Shown here piece after piece: positions 53,396 through 62,882 of a DNA stretch of 64,000 nt. Where the stretch lies: assembly GCF_001423265.1 (NCBI RefSeq), contig NZ_LMND01000033.1, positions 62,196 to 126,195 of the forward strand. Direction: 5' to 3'. The translations under genes and the position numbers were made by a program. How positions within the stretch are numbered: position 1 is the first letter of the stretch; every line of letters begins with the position of its first letter. This stretch comes from Methylobacterium sp. Leaf108 (GTDB lineage: Bacteria; Pseudomonadota; Alphaproteobacteria; Rhizobiales; Beijerinckiaceae). The notes below the pieces were generated by a model. The model searched no databases. It was given only the letters and a program-made list of their open reading frames with translations, and had not been told where the DNA came from.

Positions 53396-56300
53396 CGCGG
53401 GCGAGCCCTTCGAGCACGCTCATGTAGCGGCGCAGGTCGTAGGCGGCGACGAGGCCGCGCATCCGCGCCACGAAGGCGGTCGGCGCCGCCTCCTCGGCCG
53501 CGATCTGGTCGAGCTTGGCCTCGATGCCGCGAATATGCCCGATGCGCCCGAGCCGGAGGAGGTCGGCGACGTGCGCGCGCCGGGGCGCCGCTTCGGAAAG
53601 CGGGACGGCCGCGGCCGGCGTCTCGGGCACCTGGGGCCGGTCGAGGCCGAGCAGGACGCAGACCCGCTCGACGAAGTCCCGCAGGTCGAAGGGTTTTGCG
53701 ATGATGTCGTCGTGGGGGGCGTCGTCGCCCCGGTTCGGGGCGATCTCGTGGACGTTGGCCGACATCATCGCGATGCGGGCGGTGTAGCCCGTCTCGCGCA
53801 GGGTGCGCGCCAGCGCCCAGCCGCTCATGCCCGGCATCGCGATGTCGAGGAGGAACAGGTCGGGCCGGTGCGAGGCGGAAAGGCGCAGGCAGGCCGGGCC
53901 GTCGGCGGCGTCGATCACGGTGAGGCCCAAGGGTTCGAGGATCTCGTGCATGAGCCCGCGATGGGCGGCATCGTCGTCCACCACCATCACCATGCGCCCG
54001 CCGCCCACCGAGCCGCGCGCGCGGGTGGCCTGGACCGGCCCCACGGCGGGACGCGAGACCGAGCCGAGCATCAGGCGCACCCGCGCCTGGGTGCCCTGCC
54101 CGACCGTGCTCGCGATGGTGATCTCGCCACCCATCACCTGCGCCAGCAGATGCGCGATGGTGAGCCCGAGGCCGGTCCCCGGCGTCGCCCGTGCCGCCGG
54201 GGTCGAGCCGCGCTCGAACGGCTCGAAGATCCGCTGCAAGTCCGCCTCGGGGATGCCGAGCCCGGTGTCGCGGATCGTGAACACCGCGACCTCGTTGCGG
54301 TAGCTCAGATCGAGGACGACCTCGCCGGCGGCCGTGAACTTGATGGCGTTGGAGAGGAGGTTGAGCAGGATCTGGCGCAGGCGCTTCTCGTCGGTGGCCA
54401 CCACCGCGGGCAGGTTGGCGGGTCGCGTGAAGCGGAAGGCGAGGCCGGCTTCGCTCGCCTGGAGGCTGATCATGTCGACGATCTGGTCGAGGAAATCGGA
54501 CAACCGGATCTCGTTGCGGTGGACCTGCAGCCGCCCGGCCTCCATCCGCGAGATGTCGAGGAGGCCGTCGATGAGCCCCGAGAGATGCTGCGCGCTGCGG
54601 CGGATGACGCGGATGCCGTTCTGGCGCGAGGCCGGGATCTCGGGGTCGCCCTCGATGAGCTGGGCATAGCCGAGCACGGCGTTGAGCGGCGTGCGCAACT
54701 CGTGGCTGATGCCGACCACGTAGCGGCTCTTCGCGAGATTGGCGGCCTCGGCGATCTCCTTGGCCTCCTGCAGCTTGGCGTCGGTGACCTTGTGGGCCTC
54801 GATCTCGGATTCGTACAGGGCGGTCTGGCGGGCGGTCTCGCCCTGCGCCACCCGGCGGCTCTCCTGGGCCAGCACGAACAGCCAGGCCACCACCCCGAGG
54901 ATGACGACGAGGATCAGGAACACGCTGGTCAGGGCCGTCGCCAGGGCCTCGCGGTGCTGGGGGTTCTCGGCCGCCGCCCCGGCGTGGACGATGCCGAGGA
55001 TCAGCGCGATCACCGCCACCAGGGTCGCCATCAGCGCGAGGTAGCGCCCGAGCGGCGCCCCGATCCAGGCCGCGGTGCGGCTCGGCAGCACCGTCGCCAG
55101 GGCCGCCTGGGCCTGGGCGTCGAGGCGTCCGTGCGGCTTGCACAGGTCGCCGCAGCGCGCGTCCAGCGAACAGCACAGCGAGCAGATCGCGCCGCCGTAG
55201 GCCGGGCAATGGGCCATGTCCTCGGTGTCGAAGGGATGGTCGCAGACCTGGCAGATGATGGTCGAGGCACCGCCCCAGTCGGTCTTCGCGCTGCGCGCCA
55301 GGTAGTAGCGCCCGCCCGTGGCGTAGGCGATCAACGGCGCGCCGGCGAAGGCGGTGGCGAGCGCCAGGACCGGCGCGAACGGCTGCGGCCCCTCCCCCAT
55401 CCACCCGGCATAGGCCGCGCAACCGGCGAGGATCGCGGCGGCCATCGCCCCGGTCCCGACCGGGTTGATCGCGTAGAGGTGGGCGCGCTTGAACTCGATG
55501 CCCGGCGGCGACAGGCCGAGCGGCTTGTTGACGGCGAGATCCGCCGAGAGCGCGCCGACCCAGGCCGAGACGACGACGGCGTAGAGCGAGAGCGTGCTGG
55601 CGATGGTCTTGTCGATGCCGAGCTCCATCAGGAGGAGCGCGATGGCGACGTTGAAGACCAGCCACACCACCCGCCCCGGATGCGAATGGGTGAGCCGGGA
55701 GAAGAAGTTCGACCACGCGATGGAGCCGGCGTAGGCGTTGGTCACGTTGATCTTGAGCTGCGAGATGACGACGAACAGCGCCATCAGCGCCACTGCCGCC
55801 TCGCGCGAGGGCACAACGTAGCCGAAGGCGATGGCGTACATCCGGGTCGGGTCGCTCGCCTGCTCGGCCGGCACGCCGTGGCCGAGGGCGAGCACGGCGA
55901 GGAACGACCCGAGCAGGATCTTGAGCATGCCGGGCAGGATCCAGCCGGCCCCGGCGCCGAGCACCGCCGCCCACCAGCGCCCGCGATGCGCCGCCGTCCG
56001 TTCGGGCACGAACCGCAGGAAGTCGACCTGTTCGCCCACCTGCGCCAGCAGGGCGAGGAGGATGCCCACGGCAAAGCCGAAGGCGGCCGGATCGAAACCG
56101 TCGGCCCGGCCGGAGGTGCCGGCATAGCCGGTCCAGGCCTCGAACGAGCCCCCGCCCTTGGCCGCGATGAAGGCGAGGGGCAGCAGGTTGAGGACGATCC
56201 AGATCGGCTGCGTCCAGATCTGGAAGCGGCTGATCAGGCTGATCCCGTAGATCACCAGCGGGATCGCGGCGAGCGCGCTGACGACGTATCCGATCGACAG

Positions 56301-56744
56301 CGGCAGGCCGAAAGCGAGATTGAGCGCCAGCGCCATGATCGACGCCTCGATGGCGAAGAACAGGAACGTGAAGCTCGCGTAGATCAGCGAGGTGACGGTG
56401 GAGCCGATGTAGCCGAAGCCCGCCCCGCGGGTCAGCAGGTCGATGTCGACTCCGAAGCGGGCGGCATAGACGCTGATGGGGGCGGCCGTGGCGAAGATGA
56501 CGAGGCCGGCGACGAGGACGGCCGCCACGGTGTTGGTGAAGCCCGTGGCCAGCACCAGGGTGCCGCCGATCGCCTCCAGCGCCAGGAACGAGAGCGAGCC
56601 CAGCGCCGTCTGCGCTACCTGGAACCCCGACCAGCGCCGCGCCGACTTGGCGGTGAAGCGGAGCGCATAGTCCTCCAGCGTCTCGTCGGCGACGAAGCGG
56701 TTGTAGTCGCGGCGGATGGGGACGATGCGCTGCCGGGCGGTCAT
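53388..56744 (-). CDS. Permease-fused hybrid sensor kinase (NCS1-like transporter, Cys-rich domain, HisKA, HATPase, receiver)
   Basis: 1118 residues. Residues about 1-480 are an NCS1-type transporter: LTRGAGFGYIGS, GEQVDFLRFVPE and KINVTNAYAGSIAWSNFFSR, with about 12 helices. A Cys cluster (498-535) follows, then two helices (about 565-590, 605-626) and a coiled coil. The kinase has H681 in GISHELRTPLNAVLGY, an N-box in LLNLLSNAIKF, DTGLGIP and GTGLGL. A receiver at 917-1035 carries phospho-Asp 967 in LLDIAMPGMSGW; a 60-residue helical tail ends the protein. It probably senses substrate with its permease part and passes phosphate to the LuxR-type regulator. That the ligand is urea or an amide is inferred from the neighbours. 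Confidence 0.93.
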   Translation of the reverse strand: MTARQRIVPIRRDYNRFVADETLEDYALRFTAKSARRWSGFQVAQTALGSLSFLALEAIGGTLVLATGFTNTVAAVLVAGLVIFATAAPISVYAARFGVDIDLLTRGAGFGYIGSTVTSLIYASFTFLFFAIEASIMALALNLAFGLPLSIGYVVSALAAIPLVIYGISLISRFQIWTQPIWIVLNLLPLAFIAAKGGGSFEAWTGYAGTSGRADGFDPAAFGFAVGILLALLAQVGEQVDFLRFVPERTAAHRGRWWAAVLGAGAGWILPGMLKILLGSFLAVLALGHGVPAEQASDPTRMYAIAFGYVVPSREAAVALMALFVVISQLKINVTNAYAGSIAWSNFFSRLTHSHPGRVVWLVFNVAIALLLMELGIDKTIASTLSLYAVVVSAWVGALSADLAVNKPLGLSPPGIEFKRAHLYAINPVGTGAMAAAILAGCAAYAGWMGEGPQPFAPVLALATAFAGAPLIAYATGGRYYLARSAKTDWGGASTIICQVCDHPFDTEDMAHCPAYGGAICSLCCSLDARCGDLCKPHGRLDAQAQAALATVLPSRTAAWIGAPLGRYLALMATLVAVIALILGIVHAGAAAENPQHREALATALTSVFLILVVILGVVAWLFVLAQESRRVAQGETARQTALYESEIEAHKVTDAKLQEAKEIAEAANLAKSRYVVGISHELRTPLNAVLGYAQLIEGDPEIPASRQNGIRVIRRSAQHLSGLIDGLLDISRMEAGRLQVHRNEIRLSDFLDQIVDMISLQASEAGLAFRFTRPANLPAVVATDEKRLRQILLNLLSNAIKFTAAGEVVLDLSYRNEVAVFTIRDTGLGIPEADLQRIFEPFERGSTPAARATPGTGLGLTIAHLLAQVMGGEITIASTVGQGTQARVRLMLGSVSRPAVGPVQATRARGSVGGGRMVMVVDDDAAHRGLMHEILEPLGLTVIDAADGPACLRLSASHRPDLFLLDIAMPGMSGWALARTLRETGYTARIAMMSANVHEIAPNRGDDAPHDDIIAKPFDLRDFVERVCVLLGLDRPQVPETPAAAVPLSEAAPRRAHVADLLRLGRIGHIRGIEAKLDQIAAEEAAPTAFVARMRGLVAAYDLRRYMSVLEGLARDG

Positions 56745-56870
56745 GGGGTCGGCTTCATTGCGCCGGGAAAGAAATTGAGCGCCGCGATAGAACTCGAGCC
56801 TGGTCTGTTCACGTGATGTCCCCTCCGGAGCAAGGATCGTGCACGCGGCCTATCGCAGCCGTCGATCCGG

Positions 56871-57275
56871 TCAGGTCAACCAATCCTCGATCTTCAGATC
56901 TCGGACACGCTCGAATTCGTGCCTGTTGTTGGTGACGAGCACGAGGTCCAGCGATAGGCATTGCGCTGCGATCAGGAGATCGTTCGCGCCGATCATCAGG
57001 CCTCGCCGTTCGAGATCCGACCGGATATCGCCATAGGTCTTCGCGGCCGGCGGCTCGAAAGCGAGAACCGGTAGCGCCCCGAGGATGCGCTCGGCCGATT
57101 CGGCGAGCTTGATGGATGCGCGTTTGGCGACCCCGTAGCGAATCTCCGCCGCCACGATGACGCTCGTGCACACCCGATCGTCACCGGCCTGTGCGATCCG
57201 CCTCAGGACGGGGCTCTGTCCACGATCGTTGATCAGGCTGGACATGATGTTGGTGTCCAGCAGGAACCGGCTCAC
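56871..57275 (-). CDS. vapC: VapC-type PIN-domain toxin
   Basis: 134 residues. PIN acidic residues are D7 (FLLDTNI), E44 (AAEIRYG), D99 (GANDLLIAA) and the VTNN region (about 115-118). VapC toxins are RNases that usually cut tRNA or rRNA. The start overlaps the vapB stop by 4 bases (ATGA). Base composition is less GC-rich than the neighbours, which fits acquisition by transfer. Confidence 0.93.
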   Translation of the reverse strand: MSRFLLDTNIMSSLINDRGQSPVLRRIAQAGDDRVCTSVIVAAEIRYGVAKRASIKLAESAERILGALPVLAFEPPAAKTYGDIRSDLERRGLMIGANDLLIAAQCLSLDLVLVTNNRHEFERVRDLKIEDWLT

Positions 57276-57505
57276 AGATCGACCCGATCGACCTCGAGAT
57301 CCGCGATGACATCGAGCCGATCCTCGGCATCGAGCGGAGCGAGGCCGGACAAAGCGGCGGACAACGAGACGTCGTCGAAAGGCTCGATGAAGAGCCGTCC
57401 TCCTTCCCGACGCAGCATGGCCCGCTTACCGGGAAGCTCGAATTCGCGCGGGATGCGAAGGGCCTGACTCCGGCCGTTGCGGAAAAGGCTGACGATACGT
57501 TCCAT
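57272..57505 (-). CDS. vapB: VapB-type antitoxin (AbrB/SpoVT fold)
   Basis: 77 residues. The N-terminal swapped-hairpin DNA-binding domain reads SLFRNGRSQALRIPREFELPG, followed by LRREGGRLFIEPFD; the C-terminus wraps the toxin. It represses its own promoter, and the 5-bp inverted repeat GCATA-N5-TATGC at 57513-57527 is a likely site. The gene lies between the sensor-kinase and urtA. Confidence 0.9.
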   Translation of the reverse strand: MERIVSLFRNGRSQALRIPREFELPGKRAMLRREGGRLFIEPFDDVSLSAALSGLAPLDAEDRLDVIADLEVDRVDL

Positions 57506-57512
57506 GGTCGGA

Positions 57513-57527
57513 GCATATGGCCTATGC
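57513..57527. promoter_or_regulatory. Candidate VapB operator
   Basis: GCATATGGCCTATGC: inverted 5-bp arms GCATA/TATGC around TGGCC, 8 bases before the vapB ATG. VapBC complexes usually bind such short inverted repeats at their own promoter. Confidence 0.4.
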
Positions 57528-57607
57528 CGCGACCTATGTCACCTCCCGCAGGCCCTGCTCGCGGAAGCGACCTACGCAAAACAGCGTATATGCTGCGGCG
57601 CGTCATG

Positions 57608-57623
57608 CGGCCTAGCCTTTGCT
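57608..57623 (+). promoter_or_regulatory. Candidate sigma54 promoter of urtA
   Basis: CGGCCTAGCCTTTGCT: GG (57609-57610) and GC (57621-57622) are exactly 10 bases apart, as in -24/-12 promoters, and the -12 box TTTGCT is perfect. The -24 box keeps only GGC. It is 60 bases before the urtA ATG. Nitrogen-scavenging operons are often NtrC/sigma54 controlled. Confidence 0.35.
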
Positions 57624-57683
57624 TCGTCGGGTCGCGGCCAGTGTCACGAGCCGCGCGCTGAACGAACAGGGGTCGAGGTCACG

Positions 57684-58943
57684 ATGGCAGACGAGACGAA
57701 CACCGGTTTGCAATCGGCGCTGCGGCGCAGGCTCCTGATGGGTCTGGCCGGCGCTCCGGCCCTGGCCCTGCTGCCGCGACAGGCGTTCGCCGCCGGCCCG
57801 CCGACCGCGATGGTCAACACCAGCGGCCTCGCGGTCACCGACACGGAAGTGACGGTGGGCATTCTGCACTCGGCCACCGGCACCATGGCGATCTCCGAGA
57901 CCGGCTCGATCCAGGCCGAGAAGCTCGCCATCGAGGAGATCAACGCCGCCGGCGGCGTGCTCGGCCGCAAGATCAAGATCATCCAGGAGGACGGCGCCTC
58001 CGACTGGCCGACCTTCGCCGAGAAGGCCAAGAAGCTCCTCGTCAACGACCATTGCGCCGCCGTGATGGGTTGCTGGACCTCGGCCTCGCGCAAGGCTGCG
58101 CTGCCGGTGTTCGAGCAGTACAACGGCCTCCTGTACTATCCGACCTTCTACGAGGGCCTGGAGCAGTCCAAGAACGTCATCTACACCGGCCAGGAGGCGA
58201 CGCAGCAGATCCTCGCCTCGCTCAACTGGGTCGCCAAGGAGAAGGGCGCCAAGACGTTCTTCTTCATCGGCTCGGACTACATCTGGCCGCGGACCTCGAA
58301 CAAGATCGCTCGCAAGCACATCGAGAACGTGCTCAAGACAAAGGTCGTCGGCGAGGAATATTTCCCGCTCGGTCATACCCAGTTCAATTCGGTGATCAAC
58401 AAGCTCAAGCTGACCAAGCCCGACGTGATCTTCACCGACGTCGTCGGTGGCTCCAACGTGGCGTTCTACAAGCAGCTCAAGGCGGCCGGCATCGACCTCT
58501 CGAAGCAGACCCTGCTGACCATCTCGGTGACCGAGGACGAGATCGACGGCATCGGCGGCGAGAACATCGCCGGCGCCTATTCGTGCATGAAGTACTTCCA
58601 GTCGCTCAAGAACCCGAACAACGAGAAGTTCGTCGCCGCCTTCAAGAAGATGTGGGGCGAGAAGACCGTGATCGGCGACGTCACCCAGGCGGCCTACCTC
58701 GGGCCCTACCTGTGGAAGATGACCTGCGAGAAGGCCAACTCCTTCGACGTCGACAAGCTCGCCGTGGCCTCGGCCGACATCGAGTTCAAGGAAGCGCCGG
58801 AAGGCTACGTCAAGATCCACCCCAACCATCACCTGTGGTCGAAGACCCGCGTCGCCAGGGCCCTGCCCAGCGGCCAGTTCGAGGTCGTCTACGAAAGCCC
58901 CGACCTGATCGAGCCCAACCCCTTCCCCAAGGGCTACCAGTAG
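57684..58943 (+). CDS. urtA: Urea/short-chain amide ABC transporter, binding protein UrtA
   Basis: 419 residues from MADETNTG; the open frame extends upstream without a start. A twin-arginine-like signal (LRRRLLMGLAGAPAL... cleaved near AFA-AGPP) precedes a type-1 periplasmic binding fold: VTVGILHSATGTMAISE, GGVLGRKIKIIQEDGASDWP, AAVMGCWTSASRKA, NGLLYYPTFYEGLEQSKNV, and TNPHHH-like HPNHHLW. These stretches are those of UrtA. The formamidase-like gene at the window's end leaves open that amides are a substrate too. Confidence 0.93.
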   Translation: MADETNTGLQSALRRRLLMGLAGAPALALLPRQAFAAGPPTAMVNTSGLAVTDTEVTVGILHSATGTMAISETGSIQAEKLAIEEINAAGGVLGRKIKIIQEDGASDWPTFAEKAKKLLVNDHCAAVMGCWTSASRKAALPVFEQYNGLLYYPTFYEGLEQSKNVIYTGQEATQQILASLNWVAKEKGAKTFFFIGSDYIWPRTSNKIARKHIENVLKTKVVGEEYFPLGHTQFNSVINKLKLTKPDVIFTDVVGGSNVAFYKQLKAAGIDLSKQTLLTISVTEDEIDGIGGENIAGAYSCMKYFQSLKNPNNEKFVAAFKKMWGEKTVIGDVTQAAYLGPYLWKMTCEKANSFDVDKLAVASADIEFKEAPEGYVKIHPNHHLWSKTRVARALPSGQFEVVYESPDLIEPNPFPKGYQ

Positions 58944-59006
58944 TCGGCGCGCGACTTGCAAAGGCCGGCAGGCCCCGCATGGCCCGCCGGCCTCGGTCCG
59001 ACCCTT

Positions 59007-59121
59007 GGCCTCATCCCGAGGTGCCCGCGGAGCGGGGCTCGAAGGAGGGTTCGGGAGACGATCGCGCGCGCCGGAGGTCTCCCTCGAGGCCTCCGCTTCG
59101 CTCTGGCGCCTCGGGCTGGGG
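59007..59121. repeat. Long imperfect hairpin repeat between urtA and urtB
   Basis: Arms 59007-59049 (CCTCATCCCGAGGTGCCCGC...) and 59090-59121 (CCTCGAGGCCTCCGCTTCGC...) are complementary with several mismatches. Such elements recur in Methylobacterium genomes. Lying just after the binding-protein gene, it may stabilise the urtA mRNA or reduce read-through into the permease genes. Confidence 0.55.
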
Positions 59122-59183
59122 CAGCGGTCGGGGCGGACGACAAAAGACAATCCGCGCCGGCTAGATGAATCGGAGATCGGGCG

Positions 59184-60110
59184 ATGTTCGGTGATTACTC
59201 ACTCGCGGACCTGAGCGCGATCTTCGCGATGCAGGGCTTTGCCGGCCTGATCCTGTTCTCGGTCTACCTGCTGATGGCGCTCGGGCTCGCGATCATCTTC
59301 GGGCAGATGGGCGTCATCAACATGGCGCACGGCGAGTTCATGATTCTGGGTGCCTACGTCACCTACCTCTGCTCGACCTTCTTCCAGACCTACCTGCCCG
59401 GCCTGTTCGCCGCCTACTTCTTCGTGGCGATGGCGCTCGCCTTCCTCGCCTCCGGGGCGCTGGGGATGCTGGTGGAGTGGAGCCTGATCCGCCACCTCTA
59501 CAAGCGTCCGCTCGATACCCTGCTCGCCACCTGGGGCCTGTCGCTGATCCTGCAGCAGACCTACCGCACGGTGTTCGGGGCCCGCGAGGTCGGCGTGGAA
59601 CTGCCGTCCTGGCTGATCGGCTCGGTGCAGGTCACCGACACCATCGAGGTGCCGATCAACGGCATCTTCGTCATGGCCGTCACCACCCTCATCACGCTCG
59701 GCGTCGCGGCCCTGATGTACCGCTCGCGCTTCGGCGCCCAGGTCCGCGCCGTGGTGCAGAACCGGGCCATGGCCGGCGCGGTGGGCATCGACACCGAGAA
59801 GGTCGATCGCCTCACCTTCGGCCTGGGCTGCGGCATCGCCGGCATCGCGGGCTCCGCCTTCACCATGGTGGGGTCCACCGGGCCGACATCGGGCCAGCTC
59901 TACATCGTCGACACCTTCCTCATCGTCGTGTTCGGGGGGGCTGCGAGCCTGCTCGGCACCATCGCCTCGGCGTTCTCGATCTCGCAGACCCAGTCGACGC
60001 TGGAGTTCTTCCTGTCCGGCTCCACCGCCAAGGTCATCACGCTGCTCGCCGTCGTCGGCATCCTGATGTTGCGGCCGCAGGGCCTCTTCACCCTCAAGGT
60101 CCGGCGCTGA
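59184..60110 (+). CDS. urtB: Urea/amide ABC transporter permease UrtB
   Basis: 308 residues with about eight membrane helices and no signal peptide. It belongs to the LivH-like permeases: LGLAIIFGQMGVINMAHGEFMILGAY, LIRHLYKRPLDTLLATWGLSLILQQTYRTVFGARE, and AAVQNRAMAGAVGID (here AVVQNRAMAGAVGID). The GINMAHGE and LLATWGLSL pieces are UrtB-like. It follows urtA by 240 bases (with the hairpin repeat) and precedes urtC by 10. Confidence 0.94.
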   Translation: MFGDYSLADLSAIFAMQGFAGLILFSVYLLMALGLAIIFGQMGVINMAHGEFMILGAYVTYLCSTFFQTYLPGLFAAYFFVAMALAFLASGALGMLVEWSLIRHLYKRPLDTLLATWGLSLILQQTYRTVFGAREVGVELPSWLIGSVQVTDTIEVPINGIFVMAVTTLITLGVAALMYRSRFGAQVRAVVQNRAMAGAVGIDTEKVDRLTFGLGCGIAGIAGSAFTMVGSTGPTSGQLYIVDTFLIVVFGGAASLLGTIASAFSISQTQSTLEFFLSGSTAKVITLLAVVGILMLRPQGLFTLKVRR

Positions 60111-60120
60111 GGAGGCGAGG

Positions 60121-61299
60121 ATGGAGCACACACCGATGGCACACCGACCCGCCGCCGTTGCCGCCGGCGTCCACGACAACCCGTTCATGAAGCCGATGGA
60201 GTGGGTGAGCCTGGCACTGCTCGCCGCGGTGATCCTCGTCGTCCTGCCGATACTGCTCGACGCCTTCCGGCTCAACCTCGTTGGCAAGTACCTCACCTAC
60301 GCCTTCGTGGCGCTCGGCCTCGTCATCTGCTGGGGCTTCGGCGGCATCCTCTCGCTCGGCCAGGGCTGCTTCTTCGGTCTGGGCGGCTACTGCATGGCCA
60401 TGTACCTCAAGCTCGAGGCATCCAGCGTCGAGAACACCAAGATCCAGTCGACGCCGGGCATCCCCGACTTCATGGACTGGAACCAGATCACCGAGCTTCC
60501 CTGGATCTGGAAGCCGTTCCAGAGCCTGCCCCTCACCCTCTTCCTGGTGGTGGCGCTGCCCGCGTTCTTCGCCTTCGTGATCGGCACGGCGATGTTCCGG
60601 CGCCGGGTCGGCGGCACCTATTTCGCCATCATCACCCAGGCCATCGCGGCGATCCTCACCATCCTGATCGTCGGCCAGCAGGGCTACACCGGCGGCATCA
60701 ACGGCATCACCGACCTGCGCACCCTCAACGGCTGGGACATCCGCACCGACAGCGCCCACAACATCCTCTACTTCGTCAACGGCGGGCTGCTGATCGGCTG
60801 CATCCTGTTCGCGCAATACGTGAAGAAATCGAAGCTCGGGCGCATCCTCGTCGCCATGCGCGACAAGGAGGACCGGGTCCGGTTCTCCGGCTACCAGGTC
60901 GCCAGCTTCAAGACCTTCGCGTTCTGCATGGCCGCCGTGTTCGCCGCCATCGGGGGGGCGATGTTCACCCTCCAGGTCGGGTTCATGTCGCCCTCCTTCG
61001 TGGGCATCGTGCCCTCCATCGAGATGGTCATCTACGCCGCCGTGGGCGGGCGCCTGTCGCTGTTCGGCGCGGTCTGGGGCACGCTGCTCGTCAACTGGGC
61101 CAAGACCAGCTTCTCCGAGAGCTTCCCCGAGCTCTGGCTGTTCGGCCTGGGCGCCCTGTTCATCGCCGTGGTCCTGGCCTTCCCCAACGGTCTGGCGGGC
61201 ATCTACCGCACCTACGTCGAACCGCGCCTCACCCGGAAGGTGAAGGCCCTCGCGCCGGCCGAGGCCCGTGCCCTGCCCCACGGCACCCCGGCCGAATAG
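60121..61299 (+). CDS. urtC: Urea/amide ABC transporter permease UrtC
   Basis: 392 residues, LivM-like. Characteristic are VICWGFGGILSLGQGCFFGLGGYCMAMYLKLEA, GTYFAIITQAIAAILTILIVGQQGYTGGINGITDL, and VAMRDKEDRVRFSGYQVASFKTFAFCMAAVFAAIGGAMF. About ten membrane helices. The N-terminal cytosolic tail is about 30 residues; an internal ATG five codons later is possible. It pairs with UrtB in the membrane. Confidence 0.95.
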   Translation: MEHTPMAHRPAAVAAGVHDNPFMKPMEWVSLALLAAVILVVLPILLDAFRLNLVGKYLTYAFVALGLVICWGFGGILSLGQGCFFGLGGYCMAMYLKLEASSVENTKIQSTPGIPDFMDWNQITELPWIWKPFQSLPLTLFLVVALPAFFAFVIGTAMFRRRVGGTYFAIITQAIAAILTILIVGQQGYTGGINGITDLRTLNGWDIRTDSAHNILYFVNGGLLIGCILFAQYVKKSKLGRILVAMRDKEDRVRFSGYQVASFKTFAFCMAAVFAAIGGAMFTLQVGFMSPSFVGIVPSIEMVIYAAVGGRLSLFGAVWGTLLVNWAKTSFSESFPELWLFGLGALFIAVVLAFPNGLAGIYRTYVEPRLTRKVKALAPAEARALPHGTPAE

Positions 61300-61311
61300 G
61301 AGCCCCCGTCC

Positions 61312-62097
<786 letters not shown>

Positions 62098-62111
62098 AGG
62101 ATTTTTTCGCG

Positions 62112-62873
62112 ATGCTTCAGACCGCTCCCCGACCCGCGCAGGCCGCTCCGGTGCCGCCGTCCCTCGCCGCCGGCGTCACGCCGATGCTGTCGGTGGAAAA
62201 CCTCCACTCGGCCTACGGCCAGAGCGAGGTCCTGCACGGGCTCGATTTCTCGGTGGCGCCCGGCGAGATCGTCGCCGTGATGGGCCGCAACGGCATGGGC
62301 AAGACCACGCTCATGAAGACGCTGATGGGCATCGTGCCGGTGAAGTCCGGTGCGATCCGGGTCGCGGGCGAGGACGTCTCCACCCTCAAGAGCCACCAGC
62401 GGGTGGCCAAGGGCCTCGCCTACGTGCCGCAGGGGCGGATGATCTTCTCGACCATGACGGTGCAGGAGAACATCGAGACCGGGCTCACCGTCACCAACGA
62501 GCGCAAGGTGCCGCAGGACCTCTACACGATGTTTCCGGTGCTGCTGGAGATGAAGGGCCGGCGCGGCGGCAACCTCTCGGGCGGCCAGCAGCAGCAGCTC
62601 GCCATCGCCCGCGCCCTGGCGAGCCGGCCCAAGGTGCTGCTCCTCGACGAGCCGACCGAGGGTATCCAGCCCTCGATCATCCGCGAGATGGGGCGGACGT
62701 TGCGCAAGATCCGCGACGACCGCGGGCTGTCCATCGTCGTCTCGGAGCAGGTGCTGAGCTTCGCCCTCGACGTCGCCGACCGGGTGCTCGTCGTGGAGAA
62801 CGGCGCCATCGTCCACGAGGCGATGCGGGCCGACGTCGACGAAGCCAAGGTGGCGCGCTTCCTGTCGGTCTGA
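62112..62873 (+). CDS. urtE: Urea/amide ABC transporter ATPase UrtE
   Basis: 253 residues (LivF-like) from MLQTAPRPAQ, with AAGGA 11 bases upstream. Walker A is GRNGMGKTT, the signature LSGGQQQQLAIARAL, and Walker B LLLDEPTEGIQPS. VPQGRMIFSTMTVQENIETGL and LENG-type tails are typical of UrtE. The frame stays open far upstream through urtC and urtD, but that is a shadow. The next gene, the alpha/beta hydrolase, follows 9 bases after. Confidence 0.95.
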   Translation: MLQTAPRPAQAAPVPPSLAAGVTPMLSVENLHSAYGQSEVLHGLDFSVAPGEIVAVMGRNGMGKTTLMKTLMGIVPVKSGAIRVAGEDVSTLKSHQRVAKGLAYVPQGRMIFSTMTVQENIETGLTVTNERKVPQDLYTMFPVLLEMKGRRGGNLSGGQQQQLAIARALASRPKVLLLDEPTEGIQPSIIREMGRTLRKIRDDRGLSIVVSEQVLSFALDVADRVLVVENGAIVHEAMRADVDEAKVARFLSV

Positions 62874-62882
62874 GGGGAATCC

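Noticed and set aside
53112-56816. Rightward open frame of 1234 codons opposite the permease-kinase
   Set aside because: Antisense shadow. The leftward frame has clear transporter, kinase and receiver motifs, while this one is Arg/Gly/Ala/Asp-rich without any.
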